In this document: piece after piece, positions 37,708 to 48,539 of the stretch
How the letters are laid out: the number at the start of each line of letters is the position of its first letter
Numbering within the stretch: the first letter of the stretch is position 1
From: Lithospermum erythrorhizon
Taxonomy: Eukaryota > Streptophyta > Magnoliopsida > Boraginales > Boraginaceae
Length of the DNA stretch: 64,000 nucleotides
Assembly (NCBI GenBank): GCA_019722365.1
Contig: JADFUC010001010.1
Span: forward strand, 124,001-188,000
Direction: 5' to 3'
The notes under the pieces: generated by a model
What the model was told of the DNA's origin: nothing
Database searches by the model: none
What the model saw: only the letters and a program-made list of their open reading frames with translations
Position numbers and translations under genes: made by a program

Positions 37708-38388
37708 GTGGTGGAGGTGACAATGGTTGAGGTGTTAGTTTAGAGGCCCTTAGAGGTTTGTTGAATGATTTTGTGATTATGGTTTTGACTATGTCTTTAA
37801 CATGATTGGTTTTTTTTTAACATGATTGGTTGGTTAGGAAAAAAATATGATAATTTATAGAGAAGAATAATTTGACATTGAAAATGATATGATTTTTTGA
37901 GAATGTATTAATACGATTATGAAATTTTTGGAATCTCTTTGAAACGGGCATTTTATACGGCCACACTCCCCCGGCTTGATCAAGGGCCGGGCCTAGAGTC
38001 ATACTCGAATATTATTTTGTACTCAATAAATTGGGGGTATATCCTATATATATACTTAAGTGATAAGTTTATACTGAGTATATATATTTTAAAATTAATA
38101 TATATGATACATTTATTCATGCTAACTTATCACTCTTATTGTGAACGAAACAAATAATCCGACACCTCTCCATTACTCGACTAAACAAATTATACTCGAA
38201 ACCCACATAAATATTAACCGAAGTAAACTCGAGTACAAATTTTGCTTTATACCACGAAACATTAGCTTTACCCAATCGATAAAATGTCTATCCATCCAAT
38301 GCAAATAACCAGCTCGAACTCTACTTGTTAAACACGAGCAACAAAAAGATTTGTTCCCCAAAACAGAGAAAGCTTTTGTTTGAAGAAA
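37708..38388. other. divergent intergenic region between GH81 and the coiled-coil gene
   Basis: Both neighbours are transcribed away from this stretch, so it should hold both promoters. It contains AT-rich sequence and a 17-base repeat ('acatgattggtt', twice near 37800-37830). No ORF of note. Confidence 0.4.
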
Positions 38389-41300
38389 ATGGCTGGTTTG
38401 CTAGCATGGGCATCAGAAGTAGTAGGAAGAGGAGGCAAAAGCGATGAAGACGACGATCCAGATTCCATCCCCCTCATCTTCACACCTGAACAACAATCCT
38501 ACGCCCTTGATTTGGACATTAAAGCAGCTTCTCTCAGCCGTTCGATTCAAGATCTACGGCTCAGATTGCCTCCTCCCGATATCTCTCAACGTCTTCCTCA
38601 TCTTCATGCTCACTCTCTTGCTTCAAATGCTGCTCTTGCTCTTCAGTTGAATGCTCATTCCACTACTAAAGAACAGGTTTTTTTTATATATTCATTATTG
38701 GATTTTAGTTAATGGGTTGTTTTTATTTTTTTGTTTTGATTTGTAGATAGTGAATTGAAAGAATAAGTTTTTGTTGTTGATTATTGGATTTTGGTTAATG
38801 GGTTGTTTTTGTTTGGATTTTTGGATGCAGATAAGTTATTCCACCCAACACCTTTTTTCTTTTCTTTAATGGGTTGTTTTTATTTGTTAGTTTGGATTTG
38901 TATGTAGTGAATTAAAGAACAGGTTTGGTTATTGATTATTGGATTTTGGTTTGGATTTGTAGATAGTGAATTATAGGGGAAAAAAGATAGTGAATTAAAA
39001 AGAACAGGTTTTTATTATTGATCACTGAGTTTTGTTTATTGGGTTGTTTGGTTGGATTTGAAGGTAGTGAATTAAAGAACATGTTTTTATTGTTGTTCAG
39101 TGAGTTTTGTTTAATGGGTTGTTTTTGTTTATTTGTTTGTATTTGTTATTTGTAGATAGTGAATTAAAAGAATAGGTTTTTATTCTTGATCATTGAGATT
39201 TGTTTAATGGGTTGATTTTTGTTTTTGGTTTGGATTTGTAGATAGTGAATTATAGGGGGAAAATAGATAGTGTACTGGAAGAATAGGTTTTTATTTTTGA
39301 TCAATGAGTTTCGTTTAATGGGTTGCTTTTGTTTGGATTTGTTGATAGTGAATTAAAAGAACAGGTTTTTATTCTTGATCACTGAGTTTCTTTAATGGGG
39401 TTCTTTTTGTTTGTTAATTCCATTTGAATTTATTGTAGTTTTTGTTCTGAATTCAATTTGATTAGAAGTGGATGCAGATGATTTATTCTCCTAATAGTTT
39501 AAAACCCAATTGTTATCAGCATTTTATAAATTTGATCATATTGTAACAGTGGGAATTACTGTTAAAAATTCAATCTTTTGAAAGAAGAAATCATGATTTA
39601 TCGAAAGACCAGGTCATTCTTAACGATCACTGAATTTATGTGATGGATTGTTTTTGTTATTTGAATTTGTAGATTGTGGGTTTTCTCTGAATCTATTTTG
39701 TGTAATATTGGATGCTGATAACTTATTCTCCCAACTCCCAGTTGATAGCAGCATTTTAATAATTTGATCAAATTGCATCAATGGGCTGCAGTACTGTTAA
39801 AAAGACAATCTCGGAGCTTTGATTTTGAGCGCATATTTTGAGTCACTGTCACTTTATCATTCTCTGGACTTGTTTGCCTGTTGGTTGTGAACACAGTTAT
39901 CAAAGTTTTTGCAATCTGTTGCTGCTTTGAGCTGGAAAAATGTCGTCATATGTTGCTGGTTAATCTAGTTCTTAAATATGGATATTGTTTGTGTAGACGC
40001 AATTGAGAGAAGTTACTCTACAAGAAGAAAATGCTGAGTATGAAAATGCTATATCTAATTGTGAGAACAAGATTCAAGAGAAGATGCAAGAAGCAGATTC
40101 GTTGCAGAGTAGATTAAAGGTCAGAGAGAAAACTCTATCCTTAACAAATTTTAATGTTGCTACTTCTTTTGCACATAATTTATTCACCCCGATGGAAGAT
40201 TTTCCAATTTAATTTCTGCATCCTCTCGGATTTATTATTTTATTTTTGTCAACACGCTTTATCTCATCGAGTTCAGAGGTTAGAATCATTATTTGATTTT
40301 AAGTTGTATTTGATTTTCATTCATTAGCTTGCTTGCATGTATAACTCTGATTTCATATGTTTGAAAATTTAGCATTTCTTAATTCATATTAGCCTATATA
40401 GTACTCATGAGAGTAAGCGTCTGTCTAGCTGAGCTTTTCTGGAGCATTTTTTCATTGAGAAATTTGGGAAACTACCATGGGAAATATATTTGTGTGGTCA
40501 CGATATTGTTCAAGTATTGATGACAGCACACATTCTTAGCATGCCTGAATTAATAGGTTTCATCAATTGATTAAAAATACTTGATTTTAAAAAAATATGT
40601 TTTCCCCTTTGATTGGACATAGACAATCTCCTCCCTTCTGGCCAATTGACTGTATAGCTCAGTGATATTTTCTAACATAGAGCTGATCATGACATACCAA
40701 CTTTCTGTATACAGGAACTAGAGTTGATTGAAGAAAACTTGAAAACCGAGCTAAAAAATGCAGAGGTAGTTGCGGGTACAACCAGGGATTCCAGTGAATC
40801 CATGGTTGAATACAAAAGTACAGTGAAAGCACAAGATGATGCAGAAGTTTCCAAATACGAATTGTTGGATAAGTTAGAGAGCAAGAGAAAAGAAATGGTC
40901 TGTTTCTCTGTCTCTATCATTGATAAAAATGCTCGATTTCTGTTTTTTCTTTTGAATTCGACATTTAGATTTGGATGCGTGTATAGATTCTCGTAGCATG
41001 ACTGCATTCATCGGAATATCTGGATCATCGACCTCCCTTTTTTCATTATATTCATATTATTTTGATCTTGACTGGACATCCTAGGATGTCATTCCGACCT
41101 CCCTTTTCATTATTTCATGCACATATCCATCATTTCCGTTATCTGATATGCTTGTATCTTCTTAGCAAATTATGGAGGAAACTGTTCAACACCTTGAGAA
41201 AAAGTGGGCAGCAATTCAGGAAAATGCACTGAAGCAACCTTCGCCAGGTATGACGATGGCACCTGGTTCCCTTTTCCCCCTTTTTTTCTTACATGTACCA

Positions 41301-42402
41301 TGTTGAGTTTACACTTGCTCATTTCATTATTGAAAAGTGAATGTTCTATGCAACAGAGTTACTGAACTGGTTGATAAATTGTACAATGATGGGCTCCTGA
41401 GATTGCGATTATCAAACTGTATTGTCTCTCTTCATAAGATGCCTTTTTTTCTTCCTTTTCTTCTCCACTGGGGTCTATGGTCTAATCTTTATGCTAAAAT
41501 TTCCTGTCCGGAAAGTCTAAAGGTTAGGTCTATAACTGTGTGAAACCTCAAAGATCTCTAAAATCCATATTTTCCTTGTTGATCTTCTGCTTCTCTAAGT
41601 CCTGATCACCCAACTCATCATCAACAAGCCTTTCCCTTGTATTATTTCCTTTGGTGGAAACAGAAGGGGGAGGATGTCTTAGTTACTTCTCTATATTGTA
41701 GCTGTGCAGCTGATAAGCCTATTGTATGATACCTTATACATACAAGAACTATCAGTAAGATGATGCCTTGTCTTAGCTCTCTACATCTAGGGTGTTGAAA
41801 AAGTTTGCTCCCGTTATTCAGTTATGTACATATGTGTGAGACCTCTTGCTGCTCTTGTATCTTTTCTGTTGCTGTTGGGCAAGTTTGTGGATATTATTTG
41901 ATGACTTATACTATAACCTGATTCATTTTGTCGCCCTTCCAGTTCAGCGAGAGAAGATTTTGGATAAACAGCTACACAGCCTTATTGAACAATTAGCTGC
42001 AAAGCAGGTGATGATTTGATTGTGTTTCATATTTGTTAAAAGGCGGCTTGTAATGCATCTTGTATATCAATCAGCATTGAATTTTCGTATTTTAATTGTT
42101 ACTAGGCCCAAGCAGAAGGTCTAGTTGGTGAAATTCGTGTACAGGAGATGGAATTAGAAAAATTAGAAGGATTACGTAGGAGGGCAGAAGCCAGTAACAC
42201 AAATTTAAATACTGGAAGGACTAGACTGGGAAGAAGCAGCTTTGGGAAGGAACCTGTTTCAGCTGATTATATCGTCGATCCCCATCAGAAGCCTCCTTTT
42301 GGCAGAAATGAAAACTTACAGAGGCTAATGCTTTTAAGGTCAGCTTTTGTAATTTACATATTGGCCCTTCATGTCCTGGTATTCATTAAAATTTCATTCT
42401 GA
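38389..42402 (+). CDS. plant coiled-coil protein with a C-terminal membrane anchor, complete, six exons
   Basis: Exons 38389-38676, 39997-40119, 40715-40897, 41166-41247, 41943-42007 and 42106-42402 join in frame to 345 codons plus stop. The start MAGLLAWASEVVGRGGKSDE is followed by an acidic stretch and FTPEQQSYALDLDIKAASLS, RSIQDLRLRLPPPDISQRLP and ALQLNAHS. The middle (exons 2-6: LREVTLQEENAEYENAIS, NCENKIQEKMQEADSLQSRL, EKILDKQLHSLIEQLAAKQ) is a long coiled coil rich in E, K, Q and L. The last about 25 residues, RLMLLRSAFVIYILALHVLV then FIKISF, form one hydrophobic helix at the very C-terminus, the layout of a tail-anchored protein with a cytosolic coiled coil. I recognise it as a conserved plant protein but cannot give a secure name or role; a tether or motor-adaptor-like role would be inference. 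Confidence 0.88.
38665..39420 (+). repeat. intron-1 tandem array repeating the exon-1 end and donor
   Basis: After the exon-1 end 'actaaagaacag|gttttt', about eight degenerate units of roughly 80-120 bases follow. Each contains 'tagtgaattaaaagaacagg' (or near variants), 'tttttattgttgatcactga', 'gttttgtttaatgggttgtt' and 'tttgtttggatttgtagata'. Several copies keep 'aaagaacaggttttt', which matches the real exon-1 donor context (near 38750, 38910, 38998, 39070, 39165, 39285 and 39355). Confidence 0.88.
39425..39830 (+). repeat. second, longer repeat pair in intron 1
   Basis: Two diverged copies of about 230 bases (about 39430-39570 and 39670-39810) share 'ttctgaattcaatttgatta' versus 'tctctgaatctattttgtgt', then 'gatgcagatgatttattctc' versus 'gatgctgataacttattctc', and 'agcattttataaatttgatc' versus 'agcattttaataatttgatc'. 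They extend the duplication history of the intron. Confidence 0.65.
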
Positions 42403-42725
42403 AGAACATGTGTCATGCATAGAAGGTTTTGCTCACCTGAAGCCCCCTTGTCTCCTTGATCAAAGTTATGTTTCATGCATGATGTTACTAGTAAATAAGA
42501 TTCTGAAAGATCATAGCATATGAACAGTTTAATATACTTCCAAGAATTTGCATAACCACAATCATTATATACGATTACATGCCTGTAAACTCAGGTAGCT
42601 ATTTTACAATACCAACATGCCTATACACTCGGATTTGTTTTTACATTATGAACAGTTTGAATACAAATTATTGAGACTTGATGAACCATTTTTTCTTCTG
42701 TTACCATACACATCTTTGCAGATTC
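42403..42725. other. convergent 3' flanks, no gene
   Basis: This short AT-rich stretch lies between the stop codons of the coiled-coil gene (plus) and the TBL gene (minus). It should hold both polyadenylation regions; nothing else is seen. Confidence 0.5.
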
Positions 42726-45700
42726 TCAAGATTTTTCCTCCAGTATTTTACCATTGTTAATTCCCTCTCCTTCTTTCTTTAACATTTGAAGCAAGAACTC
42801 ATTCCAGGTTTCAACCGGACCCGGCATACACCAGTGCACACAATCAGCTATGGCTTTATCTTTTTGCCAATGGCCATAGTGATTAGGGTGTCCGTCGGGT
42901 CTCAAAATCATAGCTTCAGAAGTATCCATCATCCTAAAGTCCAACCCCCTTTTCTCCCCTTCTTTTTTTGCACCCTTGAACTCTCGAACTTGAGTCATGT
43001 ACATCTCCAATAAATATCCATCAAGTTTCTTCTCATCTTTTGAGAAAGGCTTTGTCCTTGCACAATTCCCTCCATTGTTCCAATCCCCATTCTCAAAATG
43101 TGATGGTGAAAATGTCCTTAGAAACACTAACCCCTTAAAGTTTGTGTTGTTTATCAATGTCTCAAAGGTTGTCCCAAAAGCCATCTTGTAGGCATTATAT
43201 ACTGATAGTTGTGTGATGTTTTTGTCGTTGCACATCACACAACCTATTAAGCGACTCTTCTCATAGAGATAGTATGGTCGGAAGAACCAATGTCCGGCTG
43301 ACACTATTACAATGTCTACATGTTGTATTTGGCTTGACCACGTTTCATCAGCCACGTCTAGATATAGCGACATGAGGCTGTTGGCGGAGAAACCTTTGGA
43401 GTCGGCTTCATCGGCCTTCACTAAATATGGTGACCAGAGGGCTTCAATGGTGAAATTGTGATCTGGGTAGAACCAACGTCTGAATCTTGTATCTGGTACA
43501 TAAGACACATCCTTGGCTTCATAGGTTGCCTGAAATTCAATCATTAAGTCACACATCCAGTGAGCTTTTTCAATTGTAAAGATAGCGGTGGATACGAATC
43601 ACGCCAAGTTTTTTTTTTTTGATATTTTGAGATGAAGTGAGTTTCAATCTGTGACCTTTCTCGAATACTAGCAATAACGTTTCTACTAGGCTATTCGGAT
43701 AACTTAGTACAATTGAATGGTAAAAATCCTATTTAAACAAATTTACGTTATAATCAAAATTGAAAAAATACCAACAAAAAACATAGATCCAATATATATC
43801 AATGTGATGTGACCTTTTAAACAATCTAGTATATTTTGATATACGAGTATATATTTAATACTCCGTATGAGACAAGTTCTTCATCAATATATATAAGCTA
43901 GAGACATACGAAATATATAGGAATGATAAGAACAAATACCAATCTCTTTCAGTTTCTAGATATATCCATTTTTGATCATTTTCGGCCTCTCTGTACAAAA
44001 TTGTAATTTAGCATATAGTTGCATGTGGAGCTTAAATATCTAGGGATTAAATTATTAAAATGATAATACTACAAATATAATCTAATTCGAGAAATTCACA
44101 TGTAAGCCATAATACATATATTTATAAGTTGATATGTTACATTCACAAATAAAATGACGTTTTCCGACTTATCAACAAGGCGAAATGATAGAAAAGAAAG
44201 AGTAGGTTGTAATATTCTCCAGCTCTCCTTCTTTGGTGTTTTCTGTTTGTTGTGTTTGTTTGTCAAATTTTGGCGACTGCTTTGATGTATATAATACAAA
44301 GTAGATAAAGGACTTAAATCAACATCACTACTACTTTAGCTTTTCAGACTTTGAATATAAATAGTATTGGTGCCCCCTCTGTCTCTAAAATAATGACAAG
44401 TATTGTTATTTTTATTTATAAATTAATATAAATAATTTATATTAATTATCAATTTAACAAATTTCTTACCTTATTAGTATTATGAGTTTAACGCAGTTGA
44501 ACCAACATTGAATTAAATATAGACGTGAATAACGTGATAGTTATATAGTCGACCTATGTAATGAAATAAAATTTGATTATAGATATCATATATATTAAGA
44601 ATATCAAAAAAATTAAATTTTTTAAATGAATTTATAACTACAGATAGAAACAATTATAATAGTTTTAAGGAAAGTAATAAATAACATCACAAAAAATCCC
44701 ATCATATATATATATATATATATTTCCGAATGTTTAAATAAGCTATAGCTATATACCTTTCTTTATTAATGTTGAATGGGCATAGCTTTGGTTGCTTTTT
44801 GAATTGTTATCTATCATGAAAATATCAGTCAACTTAAGATAATTAAACTCATTGACACCAAATAATAATTAATCACTTAGATATGACGGGTTACCAATTA
44901 CAAATTGAGCCAAACAGCCATTAGCTACTGTATTTAATGTATGGTCGATTGGTACCGAATAAATAGAATAATCATTATCCTCACTTTAATTTATGGGGCT
45001 TATCCTCACTTTAATTTATGGGTCGATTGACAAATGCATAGAAGATATATATGGATTACTTGACAAACAATTCATATTTCAAAAGATAAATATTGATTAT
45101 TTAGATAAACATCGTCACGTTAAAAATATAACACATACATATTTTTTAAGGTAAAGAAACTAAGTACTAACTATATATTTTGAGTGTCTACACTAAAAAA
45201 TGAAATAGATGAGCAAAATATATATACCTCAACTTTTGGTTATTTTCTTCGAAGGAGTATGTACTTTGAAAGGTATTAATATCCAATATTAGATATACCA
45301 CTAAAAGAAAAAAGAATATATCTTCTCATATTTACATTTAATAAACAAAAAAATAAATGTATGTAATAAGCTTTGAAATGTTTGAGAGAACTTACACTAG
45401 CTAGCATGCACACCAAAGATTGCATCTGGTTTCTCCCAACAGAGTCTCCAAGAAAAGCCAAAGTTTTCCCTCTAACAATCTCCAAGAACTGCATGGCATC
45501 AAACTTTGGAAGCTCACATTCATCAGGCTTCCATCTCCATTTCAAGAACTCATTATCTGGTCTTCCAAACTTCATGCAATTTTGTCTATCATCAATCACA
45601 CATTTTGTTTCATTTGTATAATAAGGTTGTCTTAAAGGATCCATAACCCAATCTCCCTTAAAAATGTTGCATCTTTCATTTGCAGCATGAGGCCTCAAGA

Positions 45701-45905
45701 TTGAAGAATTGCTTGGAGACCTCTCTGGATCATTCAAGAGAGATTCATTATTGTTGTAATCATTCAAGTAGAAAGACATTGAGATGATAAGAGATAGTGT
45801 CAAGAATGGCAAGAACACTTTCTTGAAATTCAACAAAATTGTGCTCTTCTTCCCATTGGGAAGTTCTGAGTAATGTTTTGGGTTCTTCATTAGAGGATGA
45901 CTCAA
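42726..45905 (-). CDS. TBL (TRICHOME BIREFRINGENCE-LIKE) wall polysaccharide O-acetyltransferase, complete, two exons
   Basis: TBL proteins are Golgi type-II membrane enzymes that O-acetylate xyloglucan, xylan, mannan or pectin. Exon 1 (45396-45905) starts MSHPLMKNPKHYSELPNGKK, has one signal-anchor helix (KVFLPFLTLSLIISMSFYL, about residues 29-47), then the TBL domain CNIFKGDWVMDPLRQPYY and the GDS-type motif LAFLGDSVGRNQMQSLVCML, where the Ser is the nucleophile. Exon 2 (42726-43529) carries the DUF231/PC-esterase half: RFRRWFYPDHNFT, FLRTFSPSHFENGDWNNGG and the DxxH motif RPDGHPNHYG, ending KILEEKS. Phase 0 joining gives about 437 residues, the usual size. The C-terminal WCMPGPVETWNEFLLQML is typical of the TBL19-27 (AXY4-related) group, but the acceptor polysaccharide cannot be told. 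The 1.87 kb intron is AT-rich, with a (TA)n tract and a Stowaway-like end. Confidence 0.95.
44368..44400. mobile_element. Stowaway-like MITE terminus in the TBL intron
   Basis: 'ccccctctgtctctaaaata' followed by 'atgacaag' matches the start consensus of Stowaway MITEs. The opposite end was not located, so this may be a remnant. Confidence 0.4.
44704..44723. repeat. (AT)n microsatellite in the TBL intron
   Basis: About ten AT dinucleotide units in the intron of the TBL gene. Confidence 0.85.
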
Positions 45906-45963
45906 GGAGAAAAGGGGAAAATGATATGTTGATTATATAAGGAAAAAGGAAACAAAATGCACA

Positions 45964-45971
45964 TATTTATA
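45964..45971 (-). promoter_or_regulatory. possible TATA box of the TBL gene
   Basis: The minus strand reads TATAAATA about 59 bases upstream of the ATG at 45905. A second TATATAA lies at 45933-45939 but is too close to the start to serve a normal leader. Confidence 0.35.
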
Positions 45972-47172
45972 ATAGTCACTCCAATTCATTTTATTCTTGT
46001 TGTCCATATACAAGACGAAACTTGATGTATGCAATGATTATCTATTCATTACTCTTATGAATATGAATTAATTTCACTTTGATATTTTTTTCTTCATAAT
46101 ATTAGTTTATTATTATCTTTATAATATTTAACTTATGATCTATCCAAACATCATTTCTAGAGGTTAAAACATCAATTAAGTTAATAATAGCTTACAACAC
46201 TAAGATTCTTTCATGTCCCTAAATCTTGATCACTGTGGAAGATGATACAATTAGTAAGCAATAATATAACTTAGGGTCCAGCTTGGAAACGATTATAGTA
46301 ATATAATCAAAGTAAAGGTGCACGCATCATGACTATTATTATTATCCTCCCCTTTATCTTGTTTACCTTTCTTTTAAGTGGAACCACATACCTTTTCTGA
46401 TCTAAACTATTTTATATATGTACTCCAACAATTTAAGCATAGGATGAGCTTGCTAGAACATGCAATTGGCTTAAATGCTGACAAGGAGATACCATGGCAA
46501 ACTAAGAACACCTTAGGAAAATTGTTGATTTTGTCTACATATATATGTGACTAATTACTACCTCAGTTCTTATTTATTGACTTGTTTATTTTTTCTTATT
46601 CAAACGTTTGAAATTTGATCTTACAAATTTATTAATCAATTCATGTACTTTTCAATAAATTAGTATTTATTTGGATATATCACTATCCTGCCCATTATTT
46701 CACACATCGTCATTATATATTTCATATACATTATTGAAGTTTGATTATACTATCTTTGACTTATAATAGTCTTAACTACCACGCACATGTTTATGATAAT
46801 GCTGATCATGATTAGTTATTCTTCATGCATTTGAGATGGATGAGTCTTTATTTTTCGCCAAAATATGACTCACATTTTGATGCATTAATCGATACCGTTA
46901 TGTACAAACAATCTAAATGATTGTGTATGATAGGGTTCATATATAATTGAGGCGTATACATGTAAATATTTGAATTAATCATTTAGGTGGGATTCATGAA
47001 TTCTTTAACAAATACGTAATAAAATTTATAGATAATTTAAGAATTAATCATTTAGGTGGGATTCATGAATTCTTTAACAAATACTAATTTTATTTACAAC
47101 TTTATACCTCTTGAATATCGTTGATTGGCAGCGATTGATTTTCGTTTAAAGATAAATTAAATTAAGATAGTT
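45972..47172. other. intergenic, TBL upstream region to the LTR element
   Basis: AT-rich with no gene. It contains a perfect 44-base direct repeat near 47.0 kb, listed separately, and ends at the outer edge of the LTR retrotransposon. Confidence 0.45.
46972..47084. repeat. perfect 44-base direct repeat, offset 69
   Basis: The segment beginning 'gaattaatcatttaggtggg' and ending 'ctttaacaaatac' occurs at 46972-47015 and again at 47041-47084 without a mismatch, separated by 25 bases. It lies about 90 bases outside the LTR element. Confidence 0.9.
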
Positions 47173-47641
47173 TGATGTTTTGGTTACGGCGATTGACTAC
47201 GGACTCGTTCTTCTTATAGTTTGGCGTGATCATCCTCATTGGTATGATTCATTTAAATTACATGTTTGAATCTCAGTCAGTTCTCTTTGTCTTGATCCGT
47301 GATTGTCTCGCAGTCGTCGTATTCTGAAATGGTAGGGGATAGGCCTTGAATATTTCAAACGATCCCAGTGAGTCGAGGTTCAAAATAAAGGGAATAAGTA
47401 CTAAAGGGCGAATTTATATTCACTAGAATGATCTTATGAATGCAGGTATTTATAGAGGTGAATCTGAGAATGGTCTTGAGGCTAAGTTAGGTGCTGAGCG
47501 TAAATGGCGTGTCCATGTACTCCGCGGATTGGTGGAATTGTATGCAGGGTTGATCTTTGTGGTAGGTACCTGTGCAGTTAGGCTGATAAGTATATAAATG
47601 TTGTGCGCCTCAGTGCTTTTATTCCTTGTGAAATCGACATA
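47173..47641 (-). repeat. 3' LTR (left copy)
   Basis: This aligns along its length with 56253-56763: shared blocks include 'gcgattgact-cggactcgtt', 'ggtatttatagaggt' and 'gcgtgtcca-gtact'. The boundary at 47641 is set by the adjacent polypurine tract and the other edge by loss of similarity near a TG. Confidence 0.8.
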
Positions 47642-47656
47642 TTCTCTATCTTTTTT
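47642..47656 (-). other. polypurine tract
   Basis: The minus strand reads AAAAAAGATAGAGAA immediately before the LTR start, the expected plus-strand primer site of an LTR element. It fixes the transcription direction as leftward. Confidence 0.75.
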
Positions 47657-48500
47657 AGAATGGATGATCAAGGAATAAGTTCAATTCTGGCGATAGAGTT
47701 AAACCTGCGCTTGTATGAGTTGCGAGTGTATGAGCGAGGTATTAAAAGTATCTTCCATGTCAAGGTTCTGAATCGGCCCCCTCGCTTTAATGATTCGGCA
47801 ACACTTTTCTGCGACGAGTCAAATCTTTTTATCCGGCTGACCGCCCGTTCTTCAGGCGGGTTATCAATAAAGTAGCCTCGAAACTTATCTGGCGTTAAAT
47901 CTTTATAGAGAACACTTACGTAAAAATATACCAACGATAATTATGCTCACTTCACTTACAAATATTTTTTCGATTTCTCTTGTTATTTAGGCTTCGCGAT
48001 TACAAATTTGTTCATTTCCTTAATTTACTAGCATGCTTGGTGATTTTTAAGGTATGTAATTCTCACATTCACAATTCTTGTTCTTTGAAGTTTAATTGTA
48101 ATTTTTACTGAGAATATGAACTTTTGCATGCCCTTCTCGAACTCCCTGTGATGTCTTTTTTGTATTTTTCTGGGATGATGATTTTCGTATGTTCCCTATT
48201 ATGAATTGAAATCTTTCCCATTATCATGTGGTTTCCCTCGGATTATATTGGTTTGGGGGGGTATCTTGTTTGGATTGTTTGATTTCTGGAGAATTAGGAT
48301 CATTTTTCTTGAGTCGTATTCGTATGCTTTCAGCTGTAGTAAGGAATTTCGGTGTCGTCTTTTAGGTCATGTTGTGATTTTTGGGGGGAATTTTGACCTG
48401 TTTGACTTCTTTGCGGTATTTGACAATTTTACCCTTAATTTGGTCGGGCTTTTCAAACGGTTTTCTCTTTATTTCCTTGAGGAAATATGTACTCTTACGA
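47657..48500. other. non-coding spacer between 3' LTR and extra-ORF region
   Basis: Internal element sequence with short frames on both strands (for example 47603-47875 and 48206-48526, plus), none with a domain I know. It contains pyrimidine-rich, AT-richer stretches. Confidence 0.4.
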
Positions 48501-48539
48501 AACTCAACCAAGCAATTATGAGCTAGCGGGCTCGGTGAC

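Noticed and set aside
42786..43191. Plus-strand frames within TBL exon 2
   Set aside because: They are antisense shadows of the DUF231 coding sequence.
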